Positions 38,214 to 49,764 of a stretch of DNA of 64,000 nt are shown here, one piece after another. The translations under genes and the position numbers were made by a program. Under the pieces are notes generated by a model. It saw nothing but the letters and a program-made list of their open reading frames with translations, did not search any database and was not told the origin of the DNA. Positions within the stretch are counted from its first letter, which is position 1. Every line of letters starts with the position of its first letter. The stretch is from Hordeum vulgare subsp. vulgare (taxonomy: Eukaryota > Streptophyta > Magnoliopsida > Poales > Poaceae), in assembly GCF_904849725.1 (NCBI RefSeq), contig NC_058522.1, positions 337,223,029 through 337,287,028 of the forward strand. Direction: 5' to 3'.

Positions 38214-38950
38214 TCCTGATCAGATTGTGCAACAGGTATTTGAGAGAAACCTGAATAACCATCTAGAAAGCAGAAGTGTGTGTGTTTGGATAGCCTTTCT
38301 AGCATTTGGTCGATAAACGGCAAAGGATAATGGTCTTTCCTGGTTGCCTTGTTCAGTTTCCGGAAGTCTATCACCATCCTATAGCCAGTAATAATCCTTT
38401 GTGGGATTAATTCATTCTTATCATTAGGAACGATGGTGATACCTCCCTTCTTAGGTACGCAATGTACTCGATTTACCCAATCACTATGAGCAACAAGATA
38501 AATGATTCCTGCTTCCAGAAGCTATAATATTTCTTTTCTCACGACCTCTTTCATCATAGGATTTAATCTCCTTTGATGATCAGCAACTGGTTTGAAGTCA
38601 GGATCGGTTTTAATCTTGTGCTGACATAGAGTGGGACTAATACCCTTAAGATCATCAAGAGTATATCCAATAGCCGCGTGGTAATTCCTCAAAGTTTTTA
38701 GTAACTTCTTCTCTTCGTGATTCGAGAGGAGAGCATTAATAATAATAGGATATACCTCCTTCTCATGAAGATAGGCATACTTAAGAGTATCAGGCAACTG
38801 TTTAAGCTCGAACACGGGATCACCCTTCGGTGGGGGAGGATCCCCGAGCAGTTCAACAGGCAGATTATTCTTGAGAATAGGATATTGCTCTAAGACAATT
38901 TTATCTATCTCATCTCTTTCATCCATATGCATATCATTTTCATTATCAAG
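38214..38950 (-). pseudogene. pol: Athila reverse transcriptase N-terminal fragment and preceding linker
   Basis: Read on the minus strand, 38932 to 38522 is open (136 codons) and covers the linker between protease and reverse transcriptase, with the proline-rich GDPPPPKGDP and the block QRRLNPMMKEVVRKEIL. A stop follows. The next frame contains the RT fingers motif VIDFRKLNKATRKDHYPLPF and then FLDGYSGFSQIPV with the first catalytic Asp. The sequence ends at the array junction before the YVDD box, so no active enzyme can be made. The last residues of the open frame are satellite sequence. Confidence 0.85.
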
Positions 38951-39226
38951 CAGATATTGCTCTAAAGGATCCGTAGGAGGTACGACAATAGAGGCAAGAG
39001 CAATGATTTCATCCCTACCAGATTACTCTTTTTCATGGGGCTGTCTTCGAAACTTGGAGAAGTTAAATTCATGAGACACACCCTCGAAACTAACAGTGAC
39101 AGTCTGCTTAATGCAATCAATGTGAGCATTGACAGTGTTGAGAAAGGGTCTACCGAATATGGTGGGACAAAAGCTATCTTGTGCAGTAGCAAGGACGAGG
39201 AACAGTAGGATACTTCGACTTACCAC
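38951..39226 (-). pseudogene. pol: Athila protease C-terminal part, frameshifted
   Basis: The minus frame from 39226 carries FLVLATAQDSFCP then FGRPFLNTVNAH, the C-terminal half of the retroviral-type aspartic protease. In intact relatives it is continuous with the gag frame at 39227-40592; here a frameshift near 39215 separates them. Another shift near 39023 precedes the linker. Confidence 0.8.
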
Positions 39227-40592
39227 ACAGGACTTCTACGTCTCCCACAATTCCCAGAGGGCAGATAGTGTCTCTATTAGCTAGCATAATAGTGACATCA
39301 ATGGGTTCTAACTCAGCGGGTGCAATCTCATCTTTGATTTCATCATAAAGGGAACGGGTTATTGCACTAACACTAGCACCCATATCACATAAACCATGAT
39401 AACAGTGATCTCCTATCTTGACAGAAACAACGGGCAGGCCAACTACAGGTCCGTATTTGTCTTTCGCGTGAGGTTTAGCAATTCTAGCAGAGTCCTCACA
39501 GAATTTGATAACATGCCCGTCCATGTCTTCGGCTAAGAGATATTTGATAATAGCAACACTAGGTTCAACTCTAATTTCCTCAGGGGGTGCAAGTGGTCTA
39601 ATGTAACCCCTACGTATCACAGTTGGAGCTTTAGAATAATCATTTTTCCTAGCAGGGTATGGTGGTTTCTCAGCGTAGGCACAAGGAACAATAGGATCAC
39701 TAAAGGCAATGACTTTCTCCTCAACTAGATTGGGTTTGGCTATGTTGAATTTTACAGGTGGATGATATTTAAACCACTTCTCTTTGGTAAGATCAACATG
39801 AGCAGCAAAAGATTCACATAGAGAAGCTACTATCTCAGAGTCAAGTCCATACTTAGCGCTAAAATCTCTAGAAGTGTTTGTTTCAACAAAAGATTTAATG
39901 CAATCAAACTGGAAATTCATACCTGACTCCTTACCTTCTTCCAACTCCCAATCTTCAGAGTTACGTTTGATTCTTTCCAATAAATTCCACTTGTGGTCAA
40001 TATCCTTCTTCATAAAAGAACTGGTACAAGAAGTGTCAAGCATGGTACGATCTTCATGAGAAAGCCGAGCATAAAAGTTTTGAGTGATAGTTTCTCTCGA
40101 GAGCTCATGATTGGGGCATGAATATAACATTGATTTAAGCCTCCCCCAAGATTGAGCTATGCTTTCCCTCTCACGAGGCCAAACGTTATAAATATAATTC
40201 CGATCACGATGTACTAAATGCATAGGATAGAACTTTTGATGAAATTCCAATTTCAACCGATTGTAGTCCCATGATCCAGTATCATCACATAGCCTATACC
40301 ATGTCAACGCCTTATCCTTCAAAGATAAAGGAAATAATTTCTTCTTTACCTCATCCTCGGGCAAACCTGCAAGCTTAAATAAACCACAAACTTCATCTAC
40401 ATAGATCAGATGCAAGTCTGGATGTGAAGATCCATCTCGTGTAAAAGGATTAGCCAGCAGTTTCTCAAGCATACCCGAAGGAATTTCATAAAAGATATTT
40501 TCAGTAGGTACCTCAGGTTGAGGAAAAACTCCTCGTGCTTCCGTTCCTGGTGAATATACCCCGAACAAATTCCTCAAAGGAACAGTTTCCAT
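39215..40592 (-). pseudogene. gag: Athila gag with N-terminal part of protease
   Basis: A frame of about 460 codons opens with METVPLRNLFG at 40592; an in-frame ATG also exists at 40607. Gag multimerises into the virus-like particle. The retrotransposon gag domain is seen at about residues 60-170, with FPLSLKDKALTWY, then KLEFHQKFYP and SIAQSWGRLKSML. Near residue 400 is the protease active-site motif CDMGASVSAI at about 39370-39396, where clade members have CD-G-S. The frame runs out at about 39215 through a frameshift, so the gag product could be near full length but is not joined to pol. It follows the primer site by 80 bp. Confidence 0.85.
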
Positions 40593-40669
40593 AGTGACAA
40601 GTGACAATAAATTTCAGCACAATATATAAATGTTTCCTTACCAAATTCCACTTACCAAAGGCGCTTCAC

Positions 40670-40687
40670 TCCCCGGCAACGGCGCCA
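40670..40687 (-). promoter_or_regulatory. Primer binding site for tRNA-Asp (Athila element)
   Basis: The plus strand reads the 18-nt 3' end of plant tRNA-Asp including CCA (TCCCCGGCAACGGCGCCA), so the minus strand element carries a perfect complement. It lies 11 bp from the LTR end at 40699. No tRNA gene body is present. Confidence 0.9.
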
Positions 40688-41249
40688 GAAAAGAGTCTTG
40701 ATGACCCACAAGTATGGGGGATCATCGTAGTCCTTTTGATAAGTAAGAGTGTCGAACCCAACGAGGAGCAGAAGGCTCTGATAAACAGTTTTCAGCAAGG
40801 TAATAACTACAAGCACTGAAAGTAGCGGTAACAAGTGATGGTGTAGCGAGGTGAAACATAGCAAGCGAAAAGTAACAAGTAACAAGTAGTAGCAACGGTG
40901 CAGCAAGTGGCCCAATCCCTTTTGTAGCAAGGGACAAGCCTGAACAAAGTCTTATAGGAGGAAATACGCTCCCGAGGACACACGGAAATTTCTGTCATGC
41001 TAATTTCATCATGTTCACGTGATTCGCATTCGTTACTTTGATAGTTTGATATGTGGGTGGACCGGCGCTTGGGTACTTCCCTTACTTGGACAAGCATCCC
41101 ACTTATGATTAACCCCTCTCGCAAGCATCCGCAACTACAAAAGAAGAATTAAGACAACGTCTGACCATAGCATTAAACTACTGGATCCAAATCAGCCCCT
41201 TACGAAGCAACGCATAGACTGGGGTTTAAGCTTCTGTCACTCTAGCAAC

Positions 41250-42811
41250 TGATACGTCTCAAACGTATCTATAATTTTTTATGGTTTCATGCTGTTATCT
41301 TGTCATCTTTGGATGTTTTATGTACCTTTTATATCTTTTCGGACTAACTTATTAATTTAGTGCCAAGTGTCAGTTCCTGTTTTTTCGGTGTTTTTGGCTC
41401 TTTTCAGATCTGATTTTGGAACTGAGTCCAAACGGAATAAAATCCCCGAAATTATTTTTTACCGAACGGAAGAAGATCAGGGGGCCTGTGGGACAAGCCA
41501 GGTGGGCTCCAGGGAGCCCACAAGCCCCCACTCCGCCACCAGGGGAGGCGGAGGTGTCAGGGCTTGTGGCCTCCCTGGACGCCCCCTGACCTAGATCTTT
41601 CACCTATATATTCCCTAAAATACAACAAAAAATCAGGGGGCCTCGAAAATACTTTTCCACCGCCGCAAGCTTCCGTTTCCGCGAGATCTCATCTCGAGAC
41701 CCTTCTCGGCGCCCTGCCGGAGGGGATATTGGAGTTGGAGGGTTCTTCATCATCATCATCGCCCCTCCAATGACTCGTGAGTAGTTCACTTCAGACCTAC
41801 GGGTCCGTAGTTAGTAGCTAGATGGCTTCTTCTCTCTCTTGGATCTTCAATACAAAGTTCTCCATGATTTTCATGGAGATCTATCCGATGTAATCTTCTT
41901 TGGCGGTGTGTTTGTCGAGATCCAATGAATTGTGGATTTTTGATCAGATTATCTATGATATATATTTGAGTCTTTGCTGATTTCTTATATGCATGATTTG
42001 ATATCCTTGTAAGTCTCTCCGAGTCTTAGATTTTGTTTGGCAAACTAGATCTATGATTCTTGCAATGGGAGAAGTGCTTGGTTTTGGGTTCTACCATGTG
42101 GTGACCTTTCCCAGTGACAGTAGGGGCAGCAAGGCACACATTAAGTAGTTGCCATCAAGGGTAACAAGATGGGCTATGTCGTTGATATGAGAATGTCCAT
42201 GTACATCATGTCATCTTGCTTAAGGCGTTACTCTGTTCTTTTGGACTTAATACACTAGATGCATGCTGGATAGCGGTTGACGTGTGGAGTAATAGTAGTA
42301 GATGCAGAAAGTATCGGTCTGCTTGTTTTGGATGTGATGCCTATAGATATAATCATTGCCATAGATATCGTCACGACTTTGCGCGGTTCTATCAATCGCT
42401 CGACAGTAATTTGTTCACCCACCGTCTACTTGCTTTCATGGGAGAAGCCACTAGTAAACACTATGGCCCCCGGGTCTATTCACATCCATCGTTTACACCT
42501 CCGCTTTTACTTTGCTTTGTTACTTTGTTGCTTTCAGTTCTCACTTGGCGAACAATCTATAAGGGATTGACAGCCCCTTCATAGCGTTGGGAGCAAGCTT
42601 TTGTGTTTGTGCAGGATCTTGTGATACTCCTCCACTGGATTGATACCTTGGTTCTCAAACTGAGGGAAATACTTACCACCGTTGTGATACATCACCCTTT
42701 CCACTTCGAGGGAACACCAACGCAAGGCTCCATAGCCATAGCAGAAGGATTCCTGGTGCCGTCGACACGACTATTCCTGTCGCCGTTGTCAGGGAAGCAC
42801 AGCTGACATCA
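41250..42811 (+). repeat. 5' LTR of the pol-less Gypsy element
   Basis: This 1562-bp LTR runs from TGATACGTCTC to GACATCA and matches 49765-51328. The same family also left the truncated copy at 12359-13357. Confidence 0.9.
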
Positions 42812-42821
42812 GAAGTATTTC

Positions 42822-42838
42822 TGGCGCCGTTGCCGGGA
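42822..42838 (+). promoter_or_regulatory. Primer binding site for tRNA-Asp (pol-less Gypsy)
   Basis: TGGCGCCGTTGCCGGGA follows the LTR by 10 bp and matches the complement of the tRNA-Asp 3' end except near the inner end. It is the same primer choice as the minus-strand Athila element at 40670-40687. Confidence 0.85.
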
Positions 42839-43068
42839 AGGAGAGATCAAGATCTGTCCAAGTAGGTCTCACAGACTCATCTCTTGCATTTACTTTTCTT
42901 GCCAGTTGCCTCTCGTTTTCCTCTCCCCCACTTCACATTTTTCGTTTTCATTTGTCCTTCTCCTTTGTCGTTTTCATTTGCCTTTCTCCTTTGCCTTTCT
43001 CTTTTGCCGTTTTCTTTTGCTAGTTTCACTCTCTCTTCCTGCTCGTTTGTGTGTGAGATATTTCATCA

Positions 43069-43751
43069 ATGGCTAGACCCACCACTCCAAACGACACCCC
43101 TAAAAATGGAGTTCTCAATTTCAGGCAAAATTAGGAAGAAAATTTGAAGGACGCTTGGTACAGGATTTGCAATGCTCAAAGTAGATCTACTCCTAAGCAA
43201 TCCACTACCGTCCTCCTTCGCAATTTCTATGTTGGAATTTCTCCTTGGAATAGGTATATCCTTGATACCATTGTAGGCGAGAACTTTTTGGGGAGCCATA
43301 CTGTTGACTCCTATAGAGTTATCATGAATTTGATAGGCTCACCCCTGCTCATGGTTAATGGGACTATCTTGACCTTGGAACACGTGATGCAAAGGCTTGA
43401 CGCTATTGAAAACAAAATTGCCACAATTGAACTTATTGATGGTTGGATAGAAAGATCCACAATCAAATTACTCAGTACGGATCCAAAGTGGGAAACTTTT
43501 TGAAAATTTTAAGGGAGAAGGAACTTATAGTTAATGATTCTTCTAGAATTGGCAAATTAGAAGATGTCATAACCAACTTGGGTTCCGCTTTTGCCGCTGT
43601 GCAAAATACTCCAAATCTTACTCTCAAAAAGACTGTCAAGCCTGTTTTTGTTCCTAAAGCTAGTGGTGAGTCATCCAATAAAGATGAAGATCTTAAGATG
43701 ATAAATGATCACGCTACATATGGTTTGAGCACCAAAGATGACTATACGTGA
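43069..43751 (+). pseudogene. Gag-like frame of the pol-less Gypsy element, broken
   Basis: An ATG at 43069 opens MARPTTPNDTPKNG, stopped by TAG at 43132. The same frame continues with KDAWYRICNAQ and then NFYVGISPWNRY up to about 43445, where a frameshift moves it to the frame ending at 43751. The recurring block DAWYRICNAQ is familiar from Triticeae Gypsy relatives without pol, and no catalytic motif is present. Function is unknown; it may be a reduced gag. A conserved non-coding stretch with GCGCTTGTTGGGAGGCAAC follows at about 43790. Confidence 0.6.
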
Positions 43752-44939
43752 TTCCATCACTTTTCGCCTAGCTAAGGGCGTTAAACAAAAGCGCTTGTTG
43801 GGAGGCAACCCAACGAATCTATCCTTTTCTTTCTGTTTTGTGTTTTCCACACTTTCATAATTCTGTTATGATTGTGTTTTTTGTGTTTCTTTTTGCGTTT
43901 GTGCCAAGCAAAACCGTTATGATTAGTCTTGGGGATGATCGTTTGGTCATGCTGGAAAAGACAGAAACTTTCTGCTCACGAAAAGAATTTTAGTTTTTTT
44001 TCTGTAATAGATTTTGAGTTGATTCTTTTTGCTGCTAATTTCTACACAAATTCTTCATACTTTCGTAATTTTTCAGAATTTGTGAAGTAACAGAGGTACA
44101 CGAAATATACAGATTGCTACAGACTGGTCTGCTGTTAACAGATTCTGTTTTTGTTGTGTTGGTTGCCTATTTTGATGAAACTATGGATAGTATCAGGGGT
44201 ATTAGCCATGGAAGATTGAAAATACAGTAACCCAACATCCGCACAAGTAGAATTTAAGTTTGCTATAGTACCTAAGGAAATTGGTGGTTTGCTTTCTCAT
44301 ACTAATGTTATCACGAGTTTCTGTTTAAGTTTCGTGTTGTGAAGTTTTCTAGTTTTGGGTGAAGTTCTTATGGACAAAAAGATAAAGAGTGGCAAGAGCT
44401 CAAGCTTGGGGATGCCCAAGGCACCCCAAGAGATTCAAGGATGCCGTAAAATCCTAAGCTTGGGGATGCCCCGTGAAGGCAGCCCCTCTCTCGTCTTCAA
44501 TCCATAGGTAACGTTACTTGGGGCTATATTTTTATTCACCACATGTTATTTGTTTTTGCTTGGAGCGTCTTGTATCGTATGAGTCTTTTATTTTTGTTGT
44601 GTCACAATCATCGTTTCTGCGCACCTAGAGAGAGAGACATTCACTCACCGTGATTATGTCGAGCTTCACTTATATCTTTTGTTAGACAATTCAGCTCACA
44701 TGTGCTTCACTTATATCTTTTGAGCTAGATACTTTTGCTCTATGTGCTTCACTTATATATTTTAGAGAACAGCGGTGCGTGGCTTGGTAGTTGATCTATG
44801 CTTTGAAAGTAGTCTCAAAAGGGGTAGTTATCCAAAGGGATACGAAAACTTCCACCTTCATGTGCATTGAATAGTTAGAGAAGTTTGATTCATCTCAATT
44901 AGTTTTGAGTTGTGGTTATGGTAATATTGAAGTTATGCT
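43752..44939 (+). other. Non-coding interior of the pol-less Gypsy element
   Basis: No domain-bearing frame is present. It contains two copies of AAGCTTGGGGATGC (44402-44415 and 44456-44469), identical to the polypurine tract region at 49750-49763. The LINE interrupts it at 44940, after the target sequence AATATTGAAGTTATGCT (44923-44939). Confidence 0.6.
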
Positions 44940-47900
44940 TCTTGGAGATTTCAATTTCATTAGATCCCCTAACAACAGAAACCTTCCTGGGGCTGATGTA
45001 AATGACATGTTCATCTTCAATGAAATTATTGGGCATCTTGGATTGCTGGAACTACCCATTAAAGGCAGATCTTTCACTTGGTCCAATATGCAAGATTCCC
45101 CTCTTTTGGAGCAGCTTGACTGGTTTTTCACATCAGCCAACTGGATCTCCTCATATCCTCTTACACAAGTGCTACCCCTTGCAAAGACTGCTTCTGATCA
45201 TGTTCCTTGTGTGGTCACTATCAACACTTCCATCCCTAAATGCAACCTATTTCGCTTTGAAAACTACTGGGTTGAAATGGAGGGCTTCATGGAATGTGTT
45301 CAGCAATCCTGGCTCATTCCTTCAAGGAAAACCCACATTACTGCTATCATTATGGATAAGATGAAGCATCTTAGGAAGGCTCTGAAAAAATGGCAGACAA
45401 ATCTATCATAGTTAAAAACTTTCATTTCCAGATGTAACCAAGTTGTGCTGTGTTTGGATGAGCTTGAGGAGTTGAGGTCACTTTTCAGACCAGAAGCTAA
45501 TTTCAGGAAAATTGTCAAATTACATTTGGAGCATCTTCTGCATCTTCAGTGCTTATACTGGAAAAAGAGAGCCACTATCAGATTTGTTAAGGTTGGTGAG
45601 GAAAACACTAAATTCTTCCATGCTATGGCTACTGAGAGATATAGGAGGAATTCCATTGCATCTCTCAAGTTATATGATGGTTCTATCATATCTGATCATG
45701 ATCAAATTGTTGCATGCTTTTGGGCATCTTTTAAGGATAGAATGAGAACTTCTCTTGGCATTAACATGCCATTTGATTTACAATCCATGCTACATGAGGT
45801 GGAGGGTCTTGATATTCTCATAGAACCTTTTTCTAAGTCTGAAATGGACAAGACTGTTCAGGATATGCCCATTGACAAAGCTCCAGGTCCTGATGGGTTC
45901 AATGGTCTTTTCTTCAAGAAATGCTGGCCCATTATCTCCCCTGAGTTTTATCAACTTGTTGCGGCTTTCCATGCTGGTCAGGCTCAGCTTGAGAACATGA
46001 ACTCATCTTATATTACTCTGATTCCAAAGAAGAGATCACCTGAACATGTGGGAGATTACAGACCAATATGACTTACTGGGATGGGTCTCAAATTTCTATC
46101 CAAAATGATTGCTAACAGGCTGCAGTTGCAGATTGTGAAGTGTCTTCACAAGAATCAGTATGGTTTTATCAAGTCTAGGACCATTCAAGATTGTGTTGGA
46201 TGGACCCTGGAGTACCTGCACCAATGCCACCAATCCAAGAAACCTATAGTCATTCTCAAGCTGGATTTTGAAAAGGCATTTGATTTTGTGGAACATGAGT
46301 TCATTTTCCAGATCCTCAAGCACAAAGGCTTCAATGACAGATGGATACTTTGGGTCAAGCAGCTCCTAACTTCTGGCTCATCTTCAGTTCTGATCAATGG
46401 TGTGCCTGGAAATAAGTTTATGTGCAAGAAAGGTGTCAGGCAGGGAGATCCCATGTCTCCACTGCTTTTTGCTATTGCTGCTGACTTTTTACAAACTCTG
46501 GTTAACCAACTGCTGGTGGAGGGACTGATTCAGCTGCCCATACCTTGTCATGATAAGGATTTCCCCATAGTGCAATATGCTGATGATACCCTTATCATCC
46601 TCCCTGCTGACAAACCTCAGTTGTTGTAGTTCAAGAAAATGCTCTTACTTTTCTCCCAGTCCAGTGGATTGCAGGTGAACTATCACAAATCTGCCCTTCT
46701 ACGTGTTAACACTTCTCCTTAGCATCTACAGGATCTGGCAGACACCATAGGTTGCAAAGTGGGATCTTTGCCCTTCACATACTTAGGTCTTCCTGTTGGG
46801 ACAACTAAACCAAGAATCATTGATCTCATGCCACTGGTTGATAACATGGAAAGAAGACTTAGTGCTAGTTCATCCTTTCTTGCTCACGGGGGAAGGCTCC
46901 AATATTTAAACTCAACACTGTCTTATGTGCCTATCTTCTTTCTATGGAGTCTGGATATCCCACTAGGCATACTGAAGCAGCTGAGAGAGAATTCAAAGGC
47001 AATGTCTATGGAGAAGAAATGGTAATGATCATGCACCCTCTCTTGCTGCCTGGCCTCTGGTGTGCAGGCCTAAAAATAAAGGGGGGCTAGGAATTATGAA
47101 CCTAGCAATCCAGAATGAAGCACTCTTGCTCAAGCATGTTGATAAATTCCTCAATCATGCTGATATCCCTTGGGTTCACTTGATTTGGAACACTTACTAT
47201 CATGACACAGTACCTCAGGGAACTGCCCTTTGTGGTTCTTTTTGGTGGAAGGATATCTGTAAACGGCTTGACAAATTCAAATCAGTTACATATGTTCTGC
47301 CGAACAAGGGTGACTCCTTCCTGTTTTGGTCTGACTCCTGGTTGATTGGAAACTCCATTATGCCACTGGCTGCCAGATTTCAAAGACTTTTTTTCTTTTG
47401 TGACTGATCCTTTCTGCACAGCTCAAGAGGTCTTTACAGCCTTTTATGATGACATCATGCTCTCCATGTTCCACTTACCACTATCTGCTCAAGCTTACCA
47501 GGAGCTGCTTTCGGTCCAATCTTTGCTTCAAAACCTGGATCTTGATCATCAGGCCTCTGATAGATGGATATGGGGAAAGGATGCTAAGGCCTACACAGTC
47601 AAGAGTTACTATGCTCACATTCACAGCAGTATTACACCAAACCCTTTACTCAACTGGATCTCAAGAAGTTGCTGTACCATGAAGATTAAGATGTTTGCAT
47701 GGATGCTCATCATGAACAGGCTGAATACTCAAGATATGCTTGAACGGCGTCACTAGAATGTTTCCGACTCCAATCTCTGTGTTCTATGTCACGCTCGAGT
47801 CAAGGAAGACATGGATCACTTATTCCTCAACTGTCTTTTCAGTACCAGGGTTTGGAATTACCTGTAGATCACATGGCAGGGTCCATCCATGTGGAGTCCT

Positions 47901-48128
47901 ATTGTTGCTGCTAAAAGGGACTTCCATAACCCCTTCTTTGCTGAGGTGATCTTCACTGCATGTTGGAACATCTGGACTATCAGAAATGCAAAGGTCTTCA
48001 ACCAGGAGCAGCCAAAGTTCAGAAAATGGAGATCTGGATTCATTCATGACATTTCCCTGTTAGCTCATAGAAATAAGGCTAGTTTCAGGGATGATCTCCT
48101 TAAATGGGTTTCCTTTTTGCCTCCTTGA
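44940..48128 (+). pseudogene. LINE ORF2 remnant: endonuclease end, reverse transcriptase, zinc-binding domain
   Basis: The frame starts at LLGDFNFIRSP, the C-terminal part of the apurinic-type endonuclease, and includes SDHVPCVV (the SDH catalytic motif, about 45197). Stops lie at 45409, 46069 and 46627. The reverse transcriptase spans about 45800-46640, with DKAPGPDGF, then [13 protein letters not shown] and the catalytic YADD at 46576-46587. A C-terminal zf-RVT-like part follows in shifted frames after about 47030, including WIWGKDAKAYTVKSYY near 47566. Stops and shifts make it non-functional, although all RT motifs seen are conserved, so decay is recent. The apparent ATG at 44905 lies in host sequence and is not the LINE start. 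Confidence 0.85.
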
Positions 48129-48255
48129 GGTTTGTAGTCTTTGCTCCTCTTCCCCTTTGTACATTCTAATTTCCTCTTGTACATAATCATCTCATATATG
48201 GGAATAAAAGAAAAGAAGGCTGTGGGGGGTTTTCCCTACAGTAGCCGGTCAAAAA
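44940..48255 (+). mobile_element. 5'-truncated L1-type LINE
   Basis: The insertion is flanked by the 17-bp direct repeat AATATTGAAGTTATGCT (44923-44939 and 48256-48272) and ends in a short A run. Such long TSDs and a missing 5' end are typical of target-primed reverse transcription. It begins inside the endonuclease, so ORF1 and most of the endonuclease are absent. An AATAAA-like signal is at about 48202. It is the innermost and thus among the youngest insertions in the nest. Confidence 0.9.
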
Positions 48256-48272
48256 AATATTGAAGTTATGCT

Positions 48273-49749
48273 AATAAGGTGTTGTGGATCTACAAATACT
48301 TGTGTTGAAGTTAGTGATTCCCGTAGCATGCACGTATGGTGAACCGCTATGTGATGAAATCTGAGCATGATTAGTCTATTGATTGTCATCCTTTGCGTGG
48401 CGGTCGGGATCGCGTGATGGTTTATACCTACCAACCCTTCCCCTAGGAGTATGCGTTGAATGCTTTGTTTCGATTACTAATAAAACTTTTGCAAAAAGTA
48501 TATGAGTTCTTCATGACTAATGTTGAGTCCATGGTTTAGATGCACTTTCACCTTCCACCATCACTATCTTCTTAGTGCCGTGCAGCTTTCGCCGGTGCAC
48601 AAAACCGACCATTAGCCTCCCTCAAAACAGCCACCATACCTACCTACTATGGCTTTTTCAAAGTCATTCCGAGATATATTGCCATGCAACTACCACCATG
48701 ACATGTGCCACCACGTCTACATTGCCATTGCATGATTGTAAGATAGTTAGCATGATGTTTCCATTCATGTCTATGCCATGCTAGATCATTGCCACGGTAC
48801 ACTACCGAAGGCATTCCATATAGAGTCATAGTTGCTCTTAGTATTGAGTTGAAAGTGTGATGATCATCATTAATGGAGCATTGTCCCATGTGAGTAAATA
48901 AAAGAGGCCAAATAAGCCCACCAAAATAAATAAATAAATAAGAGGCCAAAGAGCCCACCAAAAAAATGAGAGAAAAAGAGAGAAGGGAGAATGCTACCAA
49001 TTTGTCCACACTTGTGCATATTAAGCACCATGATCTTCATGGTTGAGAGTCTCTCGTTTTGTCACCACCATATAGCTAGTGGGAAATTTACGTTATATAA
49101 CTTGGCTTGTATATTCCAATGGTAGGCTTCCTCAAAATTGCCTTAGGTCTTCGTGAGCAAGCAAGTTGGATGCACAACCACTAGTTTTCGTTAAGAGCTT
49201 TCACATACTCTTAGCTCTAGTGCATCATTTGTATGGCAATCCCTACTCATTCACATTGATATTTGTTGATGAGCATCTCCACAGCTCATTGATATGCCTA
49301 GTTAATGTGACTATCTTCTCCTTTTTTGTCTTGCAACATCCACCACACTCCACACCATCTGTAGTGCTATAACCATGGCTCATGCTCATGTATTGCGTGA
49401 GAGTTGAAAAGGTTTGAGAAAGTAAAGGTGTGAAACAATTACTTGGCCAATACCGGGGTTGTGCATGATTTAAATTCGTTGTGCAATGATGATAGAGCAT
49501 AGCCAAACTATATGCTTTTGTAGGGATGACTTTCTTTTGGCCTTGTTATTTTGAAAGTTCATGATTACCTTTCTAGTTTGCTTGAATTATTATTGTTTCC
49601 ACGTCAATTGCAAACTATTGTTTTGAATCTAATGGATCTGAACATTCAAGTCACATAAGAGGAGTTACAAAGGACATCTATGCTAGGTAGCATGAAAGCA
49701 TCAAAAATTCATTCTTTATCACTTCCCTACTCGAGGACGAGCAGGAGTT
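48273..49749 (+). other. Non-coding 3' interior of the pol-less Gypsy element
   Basis: The sequence resumes the interior interrupted at 44939. Only short frames without domains are present. It resembles the long 3' non-coding region of Triticeae Athila-type elements. Confidence 0.55.
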
Positions 49750-49764
49750 AAGCTTGGGGATGCT
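49750..49764 (+). promoter_or_regulatory. Polypurine tract of the pol-less Gypsy element
   Basis: AAGCTTGGGGATGCT ends where the 3' LTR begins at 49765. The position and purine content fit the plus-strand primer. Confidence 0.75.

Noticed and set aside
40670..40687. tRNA-Asp gene
   Set aside because: Only the last 18 nt including CCA are present, next to an LTR; this is a primer binding site.
44905..44939. Start of a host gene at the ATG 44905
   Set aside because: These codons lie in Gypsy interior and the target duplication; the LINE frame is simply open across the junction.
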